Part shown: in pieces, positions 50,505 to 57,174 of the stretch
How the letters are laid out: every line of letters starts with the position of its first letter
Position numbering within the stretch: position 1 is the stretch's first letter
Source: Phycisphaerae bacterium
GTDB lineage: Bacteria; Planctomycetota; Phycisphaerae; UBA1845; PWPN01
Length of the DNA: 57,174 bases
NCBI GenBank assembly: GCA_030372985.1
Contig: JAUCQB010000096.1
Span: 1-57,174, forward strand
Direction of reading: 5' to 3'
The notes under the pieces: model-generated
What the model was told of the DNA's origin: nothing
The model's database searches: none
What the model saw: the letters and a program-made list of their open reading frames with translations, nothing else
Program-made: the position numbers and the translations under genes

Positions 50505-52478
50505 ATGCTTTGGTTGCGGCAGAAGGCCGCTTCGGGATTCGTCTTTCGAGACGGCGTGGTTCCTCGGCGTTTTCTCAGAAAGGACTGTGCGGTTGTGGTC
50601 ACAAACAGATGTTCCTTCGTAATTGGGGTGGGACTCTGTAGCATTTTCCTTGGGGCAGGTCTGCTGGAAGCCGGTCCGGCCGTCGGCCCGTTATCGGTTC
50701 ATCCCACCAACCCGCGTTACTTCACGGATGGATCCGGCAAGGCAGTCTACCTTACCGGCTCGCACGTCTGGAACAACTTCCAGGACTGGGGCTACACGGA
50801 CCCGCCCCCACAGCTCAGTTACACCGACTATTTGAATAACCTCAAACAGCACAACCACAACTTCATCCGAGGCTGGGCTTGGGAGCAGGCTAAGAATTTC
50901 CCGGGATTTGCGGACTTCTACATCACCCCCCATCCTTTCCAGCGCAGTGGTCCCGGAAATGCCCTGGACGGCAAACCCAAGTTTGATGTCTACTCGTTCA
51001 ACCAGGCGTACTTCGACCGTATTCGCAGCCGCGTCATGGAGGCGGGCAGCAACGGGATCTACGTCAGCGTCATGCTGTTCGAAGGATTCAGTATCGAGTT
51101 GAAGGGAAAGACAATGGGTAGCCCGTGGATCGGGCACCCGTTTAATGTCAACAATAACATCAACGGCATCAATGGCGACACCGACGGTGACGGACAGGGC
51201 AAGGAGGTACACACCGGCAGCATTCCGGCCATCGTCAGTATTCAGCAAGCGTATATCCGTAAACTTGTCGATACGCTCAACGATCTTGATAACGTACTCT
51301 ACGAAATTTCCAATGAGAGCCATGGGGATTCACAGGATTGGCAATACAGCATGATCAACTACATCAAGGGTTACGAGAGCGGCAAAGCCAAGCAGCATCC
51401 TGTGGGCATGACGGTTGAATACCCCAACCCTTCGAACAGCGACTTGTTCAACAGTCCGGCCGACTGGATCTCGCCCAGTCCCGCTGACTCCGATGGTTTT
51501 CTGTATACGACCAATCCTCGTGCAAGCAGCGGCGACAAGGTGATGATTCTCGATACGGACCATCTGGGTCTCATCGCCACCGTGACCTGGGCCTTCAAGA
51601 GTCTTACGCGCGGTCACAACACCGCCTTCATGGATCCCAAGTACGGAGTGATCACCGATAAGTACCCGGATAAGCCCGAGTATGAGGTTTTCCGAAGCGC
51701 TTTGGGTTATACCCGCAGTTATGCCGAGCGCGTGAACCTGGCAGCGATGATCCCGCAAAACGGCGGCTCGTCACCTTCTTCCACCGGATACTGTCTCTAT
51801 AATTCAGGCAAAGAGTATCTCGTCTACCAGCCGGGCACTGGTGCTTTCACCCTCACCTTGCCAGCGGGAACCTACGCTTATGAGTGGTTCAACCCCGATA
51901 CCGGCAGCGTAGCGTCCTCAGGGATAGACACCTGGAGCGGGGGTGATCGCACCTTCACACCGCCCTTCAGTGGTGACGCCGTCCTCTGGCTCGGTCCGTC
52001 TCCCCCGGTCGCCGTTATTGATGCCAGCCCGACGAGTGGAGTCATTCCGCTGTTGGTGAATTTCGACGGTTCCGACTCGTACGATCCCGACGGCACGGTC
52101 GTCAGCTACGCCTGGGATTTCGACAACGATGGCAGTATTGACAGCAGCGATATGATCACCAGCCACGTCTACGTGTCTAAGGGAGACTATCTGGCCTTGT
52201 TGACCGTTACCGATAATGATGGTCTTACCAACACCGCGAGTGTTGAGATCGCGGTCGCACCACAGCCCGGCGACTTCGATGACGACCTCGACGTGGACCA
52301 GGAGGACTTTGGCCACTTCCAGGCCTGCTTGACGGGGCTGGCCGTTCTGGTCTCGGATTCGAATTGCATGAATGCCAACCTCGACGGTGACAGTGATGTG
52401 GACCAGGATGACTTCCGCATCTTCCACGGCTGCATGAGCGGCGCGAACGTGCCGGCCGACCCGGCGTGCGATGATTGA
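50505..52478 (+). CDS. Secreted glycoside-hydrolase-like protein with PKD domain and dockerin-like tail
   Basis: A ~657-residue exported protein. The start is uncertain: ATG 50505 gives a long n-region, while GTG 50596 would place the signal helix (SFVIGVGLCSIFLGAGLL) at the N terminus. The barrel (~residues 70-410) has DUF4038/GH-like motifs: NPRYFTDGSGKAVYLTGSHV, FIRGWAWEQAKN, NVLYEISNESHGD with a plausible acid/base Glu, and MILDTDHLG. A beta domain follows (~410-495), then a PKD domain (~500-588, YDPDGTVVSYAWDFDNDG). The last ~69 residues are dockerin-like with two EF-hand-type repeats (GDFDDDLDVDQEDFGHFQAC and NLDGDSDVDQDDFRIFHGC). It probably docks to a surface partner. Confidence 0.75.
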   Translation: MLWLRQKAASGFVFRDGVVPRRFLRKDCAVVVTNRCSFVIGVGLCSIFLGAGLLEAGPAVGPLSVHPTNPRYFTDGSGKAVYLTGSHVWNNFQDWGYTDPPPQLSYTDYLNNLKQHNHNFIRGWAWEQAKNFPGFADFYITPHPFQRSGPGNALDGKPKFDVYSFNQAYFDRIRSRVMEAGSNGIYVSVMLFEGFSIELKGKTMGSPWIGHPFNVNNNINGINGDTDGDGQGKEVHTGSIPAIVSIQQAYIRKLVDTLNDLDNVLYEISNESHGDSQDWQYSMINYIKGYESGKAKQHPVGMTVEYPNPSNSDLFNSPADWISPSPADSDGFLYTTNPRASSGDKVMILDTDHLGLIATVTWAFKSLTRGHNTAFMDPKYGVITDKYPDKPEYEVFRSALGYTRSYAERVNLAAMIPQNGGSSPSSTGYCLYNSGKEYLVYQPGTGAFTLTLPAGTYAYEWFNPDTGSVASSGIDTWSGGDRTFTPPFSGDAVLWLGPSPPVAVIDASPTSGVIPLLVNFDGSDSYDPDGTVVSYAWDFDNDGSIDSSDMITSHVYVSKGDYLALLTVTDNDGLTNTASVEIAVAPQPGDFDDDLDVDQEDFGHFQACLTGLAVLVSDSNCMNANLDGDSDVDQDDFRIFHGCMSGANVPADPACDD

Positions 52479-52605
52479 GAGATTTACGCCTCGTTCCTCT
52501 GATTGCGGGAGCAGGGGCGACGGGAGCCGCGTGCGATCGTCGAATACGACCCAGCGGTGTATCTGGCTAAGGTTGTCTGGGAAGTGTCGGGTTGGGATAC
52601 TACTC

Positions 52606-53781
52606 ATGGAAACACTTAACAAAGCGCAAAAGGGCGAAGTCGTCCAGCTCTTGAAAGAATTGGTGGCCATTGACAGCTCCCAGATGCCGGGCAAGGAACG
52701 CGTAGAAGAAGAGATGGCCAGCTACGTAACCCACTACTGTAAGGCGATGGGCATGACCGTCGACAAGCAGGAGGTTGCCCCGGGTCGGCCTAACCTTATG
52801 GCTCATTGGCCTGAGCAGACTGGATCCAAGAGCCTCATGCTGGAAGCCCACATGGACACGGTGACCGTGGAGGGCATGACCGTCGATCCCTTCGCCGGCA
52901 AGATACGCGACGGCAAGATACTGGGCCGGGGGACCTGCGACACCAAGGGGACCATGGCAGCGTTTCTAACTGCCCTGAGGATCGCCGGCGAGCGCGGCCA
53001 GTTGCCGGCCGACAAGCTCTACTTCGTCGCGGTCATGGACGAGGAGACCTGCTGCGAGGGCGCCAAGGAACTGATGAAAACCGACTTCCGCACTGATGCC
53101 GCCATTGTCGGCGAGCCGACCCGCTGCGAACTGGTCACCTGCCACAAAGGACCGCTGTGGTTTGAGGTCGAAACCCGCGGCCGAGCTTGCCACCCATCTT
53201 TGCCCGAGAAGGGCCGCAACGCGATCGACGAAATGGCCCGGTTGGTTTCCTTCGTCCACGGAGCCTATACGGAGCATATTCAGCACAAGAGCCATCCCCT
53301 GCTTGGCCGATCCACCGCCCAGGTGACGGTGATTGAGGGGGGCACGCGAATCAATATCATCCCCGAACGCTGTCGGGCCAAGATCGACGGCCGCTATATT
53401 CCGGGCCAATCTCTCGATGAGATCAAGACCGAATTCGAGCGGATGGCCCGCCAGCAACTTGGCCCGGAGGCAAGCTTCCACATCGTCAGCACGAAGGGCT
53501 TCCTCCCCCTGGACAGCCCGGTCGAGTCACCACTGGTCCGCAAGCTGCAGAAGGTTATCCGGCAAGCCGGCGGCAGTGGCAAGCCCCAGGGAGTCAATTA
53601 TTTCGCCGACACCGGCCCGTTTACAGCGGGGGGCATCGCCTCGGTCATCTTTGGGTCTGGCGATATCGCGCAGGCTCACACGGCCGACGAGTACCTCGAA
53701 CTCGATCAGCTCTACCGGGCCACCGAGGTCATTCTCACGCTGCTTACCCAAAACGTGGGACGGTCGATCCTCGGAGAATGA
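52606..53781 (+). CDS. M20-family metallopeptidase/deacylase (ArgE/DapE/ACY1 group)
   Basis: A 391-residue cytosolic di-zinc hydrolase. Metal ligands and catalytic residues are all present: LEAHMDTV (His, Asp), GRGTCDTKGTMAA (bridging Asp), MDEETCCEGA (catalytic Glu plus Glu ligand), VGEPTRCEL and the late AQAHTADEYLEL (His). The lid domain has GRACHPSLPEKGRNAIDEM with the conserved His, and ARTRIN-like GGTRINIIPERC. It acts on an N-acylated amino acid or peptide; the exact substrate is open. The start is ATG 52606; the frame is open further up but without homology. It sits among glycan genes, and its stop overlaps a glycosidase fragment (ATGA, 53778-53781). Confidence 0.88.
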   Translation: METLNKAQKGEVVQLLKELVAIDSSQMPGKERVEEEMASYVTHYCKAMGMTVDKQEVAPGRPNLMAHWPEQTGSKSLMLEAHMDTVTVEGMTVDPFAGKIRDGKILGRGTCDTKGTMAAFLTALRIAGERGQLPADKLYFVAVMDEETCCEGAKELMKTDFRTDAAIVGEPTRCELVTCHKGPLWFEVETRGRACHPSLPEKGRNAIDEMARLVSFVHGAYTEHIQHKSHPLLGRSTAQVTVIEGGTRINIIPERCRAKIDGRYIPGQSLDEIKTEFERMARQQLGPEASFHIVSTKGFLPLDSPVESPLVRKLQKVIRQAGGSGKPQGVNYFADTGPFTAGGIASVIFGSGDIAQAHTADEYLELDQLYRATEVILTLLTQNVGRSILGE

Positions 53782-54074
53782 CCTGTGACCGATGTCAGCC
53801 GTCGAGGTCGCGGAGACCAGGCGATGACGTTGCCCACTACAGGCTGGGACAGGATGATTGGTCCTGGGCGAAATGCCGGCTCACCGCCGCCCAGGCCCTC
53901 GACCTGCGCGACGAGCCGCTGGTGGACAAGTACGTCATGTTCTATCATGGCGGACCGCGCCTCCATCGGGCCGACGGCGACTCCACCCTCGGTCTGGCCT
54001 GGAGCGATGATCTGGTTCACTGGCAATGGGGCGGGAAGGAACGCGATTTCGCAACAAGCTCCAGGCTGGAGTAA
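53778..54074 (+). pseudogene. Fragment of a GH43/GH130-like five-bladed propeller glycosidase
   Basis: A 98-codon frame overlapping the M20 stop. It includes LVDKYVMFYHGGPRLHRADG and GLAWSDDLVHWQWGG, which match one blade of GH43/GH130/GH32-type five-bladed glycosidases (yMfYhG and glAwSdDLvhW). Neighbouring blades are missing, and no signal peptide or catalytic set is present. It is best read as the remnant of a deleted glycosidase gene, now lying 47 bases upstream of the SGNH fusion gene. Confidence 0.6.
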
Positions 54075-54121
54075 TGTAGAGGTGTTCACAGTGCTATGTG
54101 GCGACCCTGACAGGTGATCCA

Positions 54122-56401
54122 ATGATTCAACGTTCTCATGGATTTCAGTCTTGGCAGTATGTCATTGTTTGTGCGGCCACGCTGGTTGCGTCGGCAACGC
54201 CACAGCCGCAGGCGACCACCGGCCCGGCAGCAGACGCACGTCAGTCTGAATCCGCGCTCGCGCCTGTTTCCGACCGGCCGGGACTGCCGCGCGTGCTGCT
54301 TATCGGTGATTCCATTTCGGTCGGCTACACGCTGCCCGTGCGCCACGGGTTGAAGGACATCGCCAACGTTCATCGCGTCATCGAGAACTCCGGCCCGACC
54401 ACCAAGGGGCTCGAACACATCGAAGAATGGCTGGGCGAGGGGCGGTGGGACGTGATACACTTCAACTTCGGACTGCATGATCTGAAGCAACTACAGCCCG
54501 GTCGCCGTCAAGTCCCGCTGGACGCGTACGAGGTTAATCTGAAGCGTCTGGTCACCCGCCTGAAGCAGACCGGCGCGACCTTGATCTGGGCTACGACCAC
54601 GCCTGTCCCCGAAGGCGCGGTCCAGCGCGAGCCGGCCGACGTGCCCCGTTACAACGAAGCCGCCCTGCGGATCATGCGCGAGAACAACATTGTCGTGAAT
54701 GACCTGTACGCCTTCGCCCTGCCTCGGCTTGCCGAGATTCAACTGCCCAGAAACGTGCACTACACTCCCGAGGGATACGAGAAGCTCGCCGGGCCGGTCA
54801 TCGAGACGATCCGCAAAGCCCTGGACCAGCGCCGGGCGGCAGGAGTGCTGACCGCCAACTCAGGAAGTGCGGCAACCGCGCAACACGACGTATACGAAAC
54901 CGAGTTCCACAGCAACCGCGAATACGCAAACCCCGCCATCGAGGTCGAGCTGACGGTGGTATTCACATCTGCGTCGGGTAAGGTGACCCGGCGCTGGGGT
55001 TTCTGGGATGGAGGCGATGTCTGGCGGGTCCGCTTCAGCCCCGACGAGATCGGGGGGTGGACCTGGGAATCACGATGTTCCGATGAGAAGAACCGGGGAC
55101 TGCACGGGCGGCGCGGCTCATTCAAATGCGTTGAATACACCGGCCCAAACCCTCTCTTGGCCAGGGGCCCGCTCAAGCTCTCCACGAACCGTCGTTACCT
55201 CGTTCACTCCGACGGTACTCCTTTCTTCTGGCTTGCCGACACGGCCTGGAACGGCGTCCTCAAAGCCAAGGCCGCGCACTGGGACAAGTATCTCGCGACG
55301 CGGAGGTCGCAGGGCTTCACGGCCGTGCAGTTCGTCGCAACGCAGTGGAGATTCTACGATCGCGAACTGGCTTATACCGAAAAGGATGACATCCGCATCA
55401 ATCCCGAGTTCTTCAAGCGGTTGGACGCGAAGGTCAAGGCCATCAACAATGCCGGTCTGGTGGCCTCGCCGGTCATGATGTGGGCCGTCAGCGGCAAGGA
55501 CCCGGGCCACGAGCTGAGTGAACAGGATGCCATATGGCTGGGCAGGTATATGGTCGCGAGATGGGGAGCCCACAATATTCTCTGGATGCTCGCCGGGGAT
55601 GGCGTCTATCTCCGAGAGCGGGCCGAGCGATGGCGCAAAATAGGAGGAGCCGTGTTCGGAGACCAGCCCACGAGGCCGGCGACCATGCACCCGCTCGGGT
55701 TTCAGTGGATTGCCGAAGAGTTCGGCAGGGAGCCGTGGTACTCGATCATTGGGTATCAAAGCGCCCATCGGGAGAAGAAAGTCGCTTGGCTTGTGCAGGG
55801 GCCGCCCGCCACGGATTGGAGGGAGCCTCCAACACTGCCAGTGATCAACCTTGAACCCAACTACGAGGCGATACTGGCCTACGACACCAACCGGCCGTTC
55901 GACGCACTCGCAGTGCGACGGGCGCTCTACCGCAGCCTGCTCGTCTCACCAACCGCCGGAGTCACCTACGGCCACCACGGGATATGGTACTGGACTGAGA
56001 AACCGGAACTTCCGCTGACACTCGAGAAGACAGGCATCGCCCTGCCGTGGGACCAGGCCATCGATTCGGAGGGTGCCCGGTCGGTCAAGCACCTTGCCAG
56101 TCTTTTCAACTCGCTGAAGTGGCAGATGCTCGTTCCAGACCCGACACTGGTAACAGACCAGCCGAGTGACGCAATGAGTTTTGTCCCGGCCGCTCGCAAC
56201 GAAGACGGAAGCCTCGCTGTGATCTATCTGCCGCAGGGAGGTGTCATACAGCTTAACACCACCAACCTGAAACAGGCTTCGGACATGCGGTGGTTCAACC
56301 CGTCCACCGGCAAATACTCCCCAGCCGGCAAGGTCGCATCGGCCTCACTCAAGATGCAGTCCCCCGGCGACGACGACTGGTTGCTGGTGATCGGAGGATG
56401 A
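54122..56401 (+). CDS. Secreted fusion: SGNH/GDSL esterase + DUF5060 + DUF4038 glycosidase-like
   Basis: A 759-residue exported two-enzyme protein. After a signal peptide (~residues 1-27) comes an SGNH hydrolase domain (~55-240). Ser64 lies in LLIGDSISVGY, the G/N blocks are ENSGPTTKG and HFNFGLHDLK, and the catalytic His is in VHYTPEGYEKL (~213). A DUF5060-like sandwich follows (~255-335, YANPAIEVELTVVFTSASG, WDGGDVWRVRFSPDEIGGW). The DUF4038 barrel (~345-640) has LVHSDGTPFFWLADTAWNGV, GFTAVQFVATQWRF, NILWMLAGDG and SIIGYQSAH. The C-terminal ~100 residues form the usual small beta domain (MRWFNPSTGKY). It could strip acetyl esters and cut the same glycan. Start ATG 54122. Confidence 0.82.
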   Translation: MIQRSHGFQSWQYVIVCAATLVASATPQPQATTGPAADARQSESALAPVSDRPGLPRVLLIGDSISVGYTLPVRHGLKDIANVHRVIENSGPTTKGLEHIEEWLGEGRWDVIHFNFGLHDLKQLQPGRRQVPLDAYEVNLKRLVTRLKQTGATLIWATTTPVPEGAVQREPADVPRYNEAALRIMRENNIVVNDLYAFALPRLAEIQLPRNVHYTPEGYEKLAGPVIETIRKALDQRRAAGVLTANSGSAATAQHDVYETEFHSNREYANPAIEVELTVVFTSASGKVTRRWGFWDGGDVWRVRFSPDEIGGWTWESRCSDEKNRGLHGRRGSFKCVEYTGPNPLLARGPLKLSTNRRYLVHSDGTPFFWLADTAWNGVLKAKAAHWDKYLATRRSQGFTAVQFVATQWRFYDRELAYTEKDDIRINPEFFKRLDAKVKAINNAGLVASPVMMWAVSGKDPGHELSEQDAIWLGRYMVARWGAHNILWMLAGDGVYLRERAERWRKIGGAVFGDQPTRPATMHPLGFQWIAEEFGREPWYSIIGYQSAHREKKVAWLVQGPPATDWREPPTLPVINLEPNYEAILAYDTNRPFDALAVRRALYRSLLVSPTAGVTYGHHGIWYWTEKPELPLTLEKTGIALPWDQAIDSEGARSVKHLASLFNSLKWQMLVPDPTLVTDQPSDAMSFVPAARNEDGSLAVIYLPQGGVIQLNTTNLKQASDMRWFNPSTGKYSPAGKVASASLKMQSPGDDDWLLVIGG

Positions 56402-56489
56402 GGCTGATAGCAGGGCGAGGCCGTGCTCCTGCCGGGCGGCTCGCGAGAAGCCAATCTGTTTTACCTGAGTTCCGAATCGGGACACCCGA

Positions 56490-56802
56490 TCAGCGGAGGA
56501 GGTGGTAGAGCTGGCTCTGCTCGGGGTCCATGGCGAGGAGTTGGCGGCGATCATCGGGGGTATTGGGCAGGCAGAATGTCAGCTCATACATCGTCTGCGT
56601 CAACTCGGCGGCACGCGCGGGGCTGATCGGCAGGCCGGCGGCAACGAGGCGACGCTCCAACTCCTTGTAGATCGTATAAGCAACGAACGCGACCAGGACG
56701 TGAGCTTCGATCCGGCGACGGCGGCGATGATACATCGGCCGAATCCGCAGATCGGTCTTGGAGATGCGGAAGGCTCACTCAGTCTCCCAAGCAGACTACA
56801 CC
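56490..56802 (-). pseudogene. Transposase C-terminal remnant (DDE/IS4-IS1634-like)
   Basis: On the minus strand the frame reads AFRISKTDLRIRPMYHRRRR then RIEAHVLVAFVAYTIYKELE, the C-terminal signature of IS4/IS1634-like DDE transposases (AFR..K..L..RP.YH....RI.AH). It continues with ERRLVAAGLPIS and ends at 56490. Just before AFR an in-frame TGA interrupts WETE, and a further in-frame TAG lies upstream, so the gene is dead. No start or DDE catalytic core is visible. It closes the right side of the glycan island. Confidence 0.72.
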
Positions 56803-57174
56803 TCAAGAACGAGCTTTTACATCTCCTTATCGTCGCCCTGTAGTAGGGGTTCCGGCGTTATTGGAACAGGCAGGTTGGTGCCGAAAGCGTCGGAAAAGCG
56901 TCTCAGGAGGACACCCATGTCCCCCGTCATGAATGGACCACTCCCCCCCCGCCCGGGCCCAGCCCGGGAGATCGCGTTCCGCTGAAGCAGTTGTGGAATG
57001 TCCTGCCCGAGACGGCTCTGCCGCTCGATGGGAGCCGCCGAGCCGGACACCCTTGCGGCCAACGGGACGGATCACGCCGTAGCGGAAGAGGTAAATGGTG
57101 GTCAAGGGGCAATCGGTGGGTCAGTTTGTTCTCCGGTTTATTCGACGCCACGCAATAGTGGAGCACAGTCGGCA
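56803..57174. other. Right end of window, no gene recognised
   Basis: About 370 bases with no credible reading frame on either strand and no recognised repeat or RNA. It is probably the eroded upstream part of the same transposon insertion, but no similarity to a transposase was seen. Confidence 0.35.

Noticed and set aside
53785..54117. A 110-codon alternative frame over the GH43/GH130 fragment
   Set aside because: Its composition is Arg/Ser/Pro-rich and shows no motif, while the other frame carries two glycosidase motifs.
56927..57166. A 79-codon minus-strand frame at the right edge as the transposase N terminus
   Set aside because: Composition is His/Arg/Gly-rich with no transposase motif, and it is not in frame with the remnant at 56490-56802.

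Overview
The window looks like a chromosomal segment of a GC-rich Planctomycetota bacterium, most likely of the Phycisphaerae. The pointers are short membrane proteins headed by a CxxCGYxLRGL...RCPECG zinc ribbon, secreted proteins ending in dockerin-like GDFDDDLDVDQEDF repeats, many secreted family-orphan glycosidases with DUF4091, DUF4838 or DUF5060/DUF4038-type domains, a Cys-type sulfatase, an FGE-like protein with thrombospondin type-3 repeats, and a pyrophosphate-type phosphofructokinase. This placement is inference; there is no rRNA gene here.

Layout. 1-8.8 kb is mostly housekeeping: larC (cut by the edge), epsC-type serine acetyltransferase, two zinc-ribbon proteins, acpS (minus), then pcrA-pgi-manC. 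8.9-17.2 kb has secreted glycan-related proteins on both strands (GH123/DUF4091-like lipoprotein, a GH20/67-like protein, an FGE-like TSP3 protein), a stand-alone CBM48 protein and a tRNA-Leu(GAG). 17.7-20.6 kb (minus) holds an iron-type ABC binding lipoprotein one base from a membrane-anchored coiled-coil protein. 21.1-21.8 kb is a UPF0175/DUF3368 toxin-antitoxin pair. 22-27 kb (minus) has a large secreted protein, a nitroreductase and an FHA-GAF-PP2C protein whose signature residues are degenerate. 27.3-31.7 kb (plus) is M24 peptidase-accB-accC, a clear terminator, then PPi-PFK. 31.7-36.2 kb (minus) is SDR, amidohydrolase, PL11 rhamnogalacturonan lyase and a zinc-phospholipase-like protein. 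36.5-37.7 kb is a translationally coupled STAS / anti-sigma kinase / STAS trio. 38-41 kb has a cohesin-like surface protein and a membrane protein fused to a YiiX-type papain-fold domain. 41-43.5 kb is repeat-rich, with a 235-bp tandem duplication and a truncated IS21 end. 43.5-56.4 kb is a co-directional secreted glycan-degradation island (sulfatase, GH42-like, DUF4838, PKD-dockerin glycosidase, M20 peptidase, SGNH-DUF5060-DUF4038 fusion), with transposase remnants at 50.1-50.4 and 56.5-56.8 kb.

How the genes fit together. Two carbohydrate themes stand out: rhamnogalacturonan cleavage with possible oxidation of the released sugar (31.7-35.2 kb), and sulfated or decorated polysaccharide breakdown (43.5-56.4 kb). 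Central metabolism (Pgi, ManC, AccBC, PPi-PFK) lies between. The most unusual non-coding signal is a family of 7-nt periodic GCTGA-NN repeats. They start at or within a few bases of the stop codon of several unrelated genes and keep a fixed orientation relative to the gene. A separate 68-nt hairpin repeat occurs three times. I found no CRISPR array, rRNA or recognisable riboswitch.
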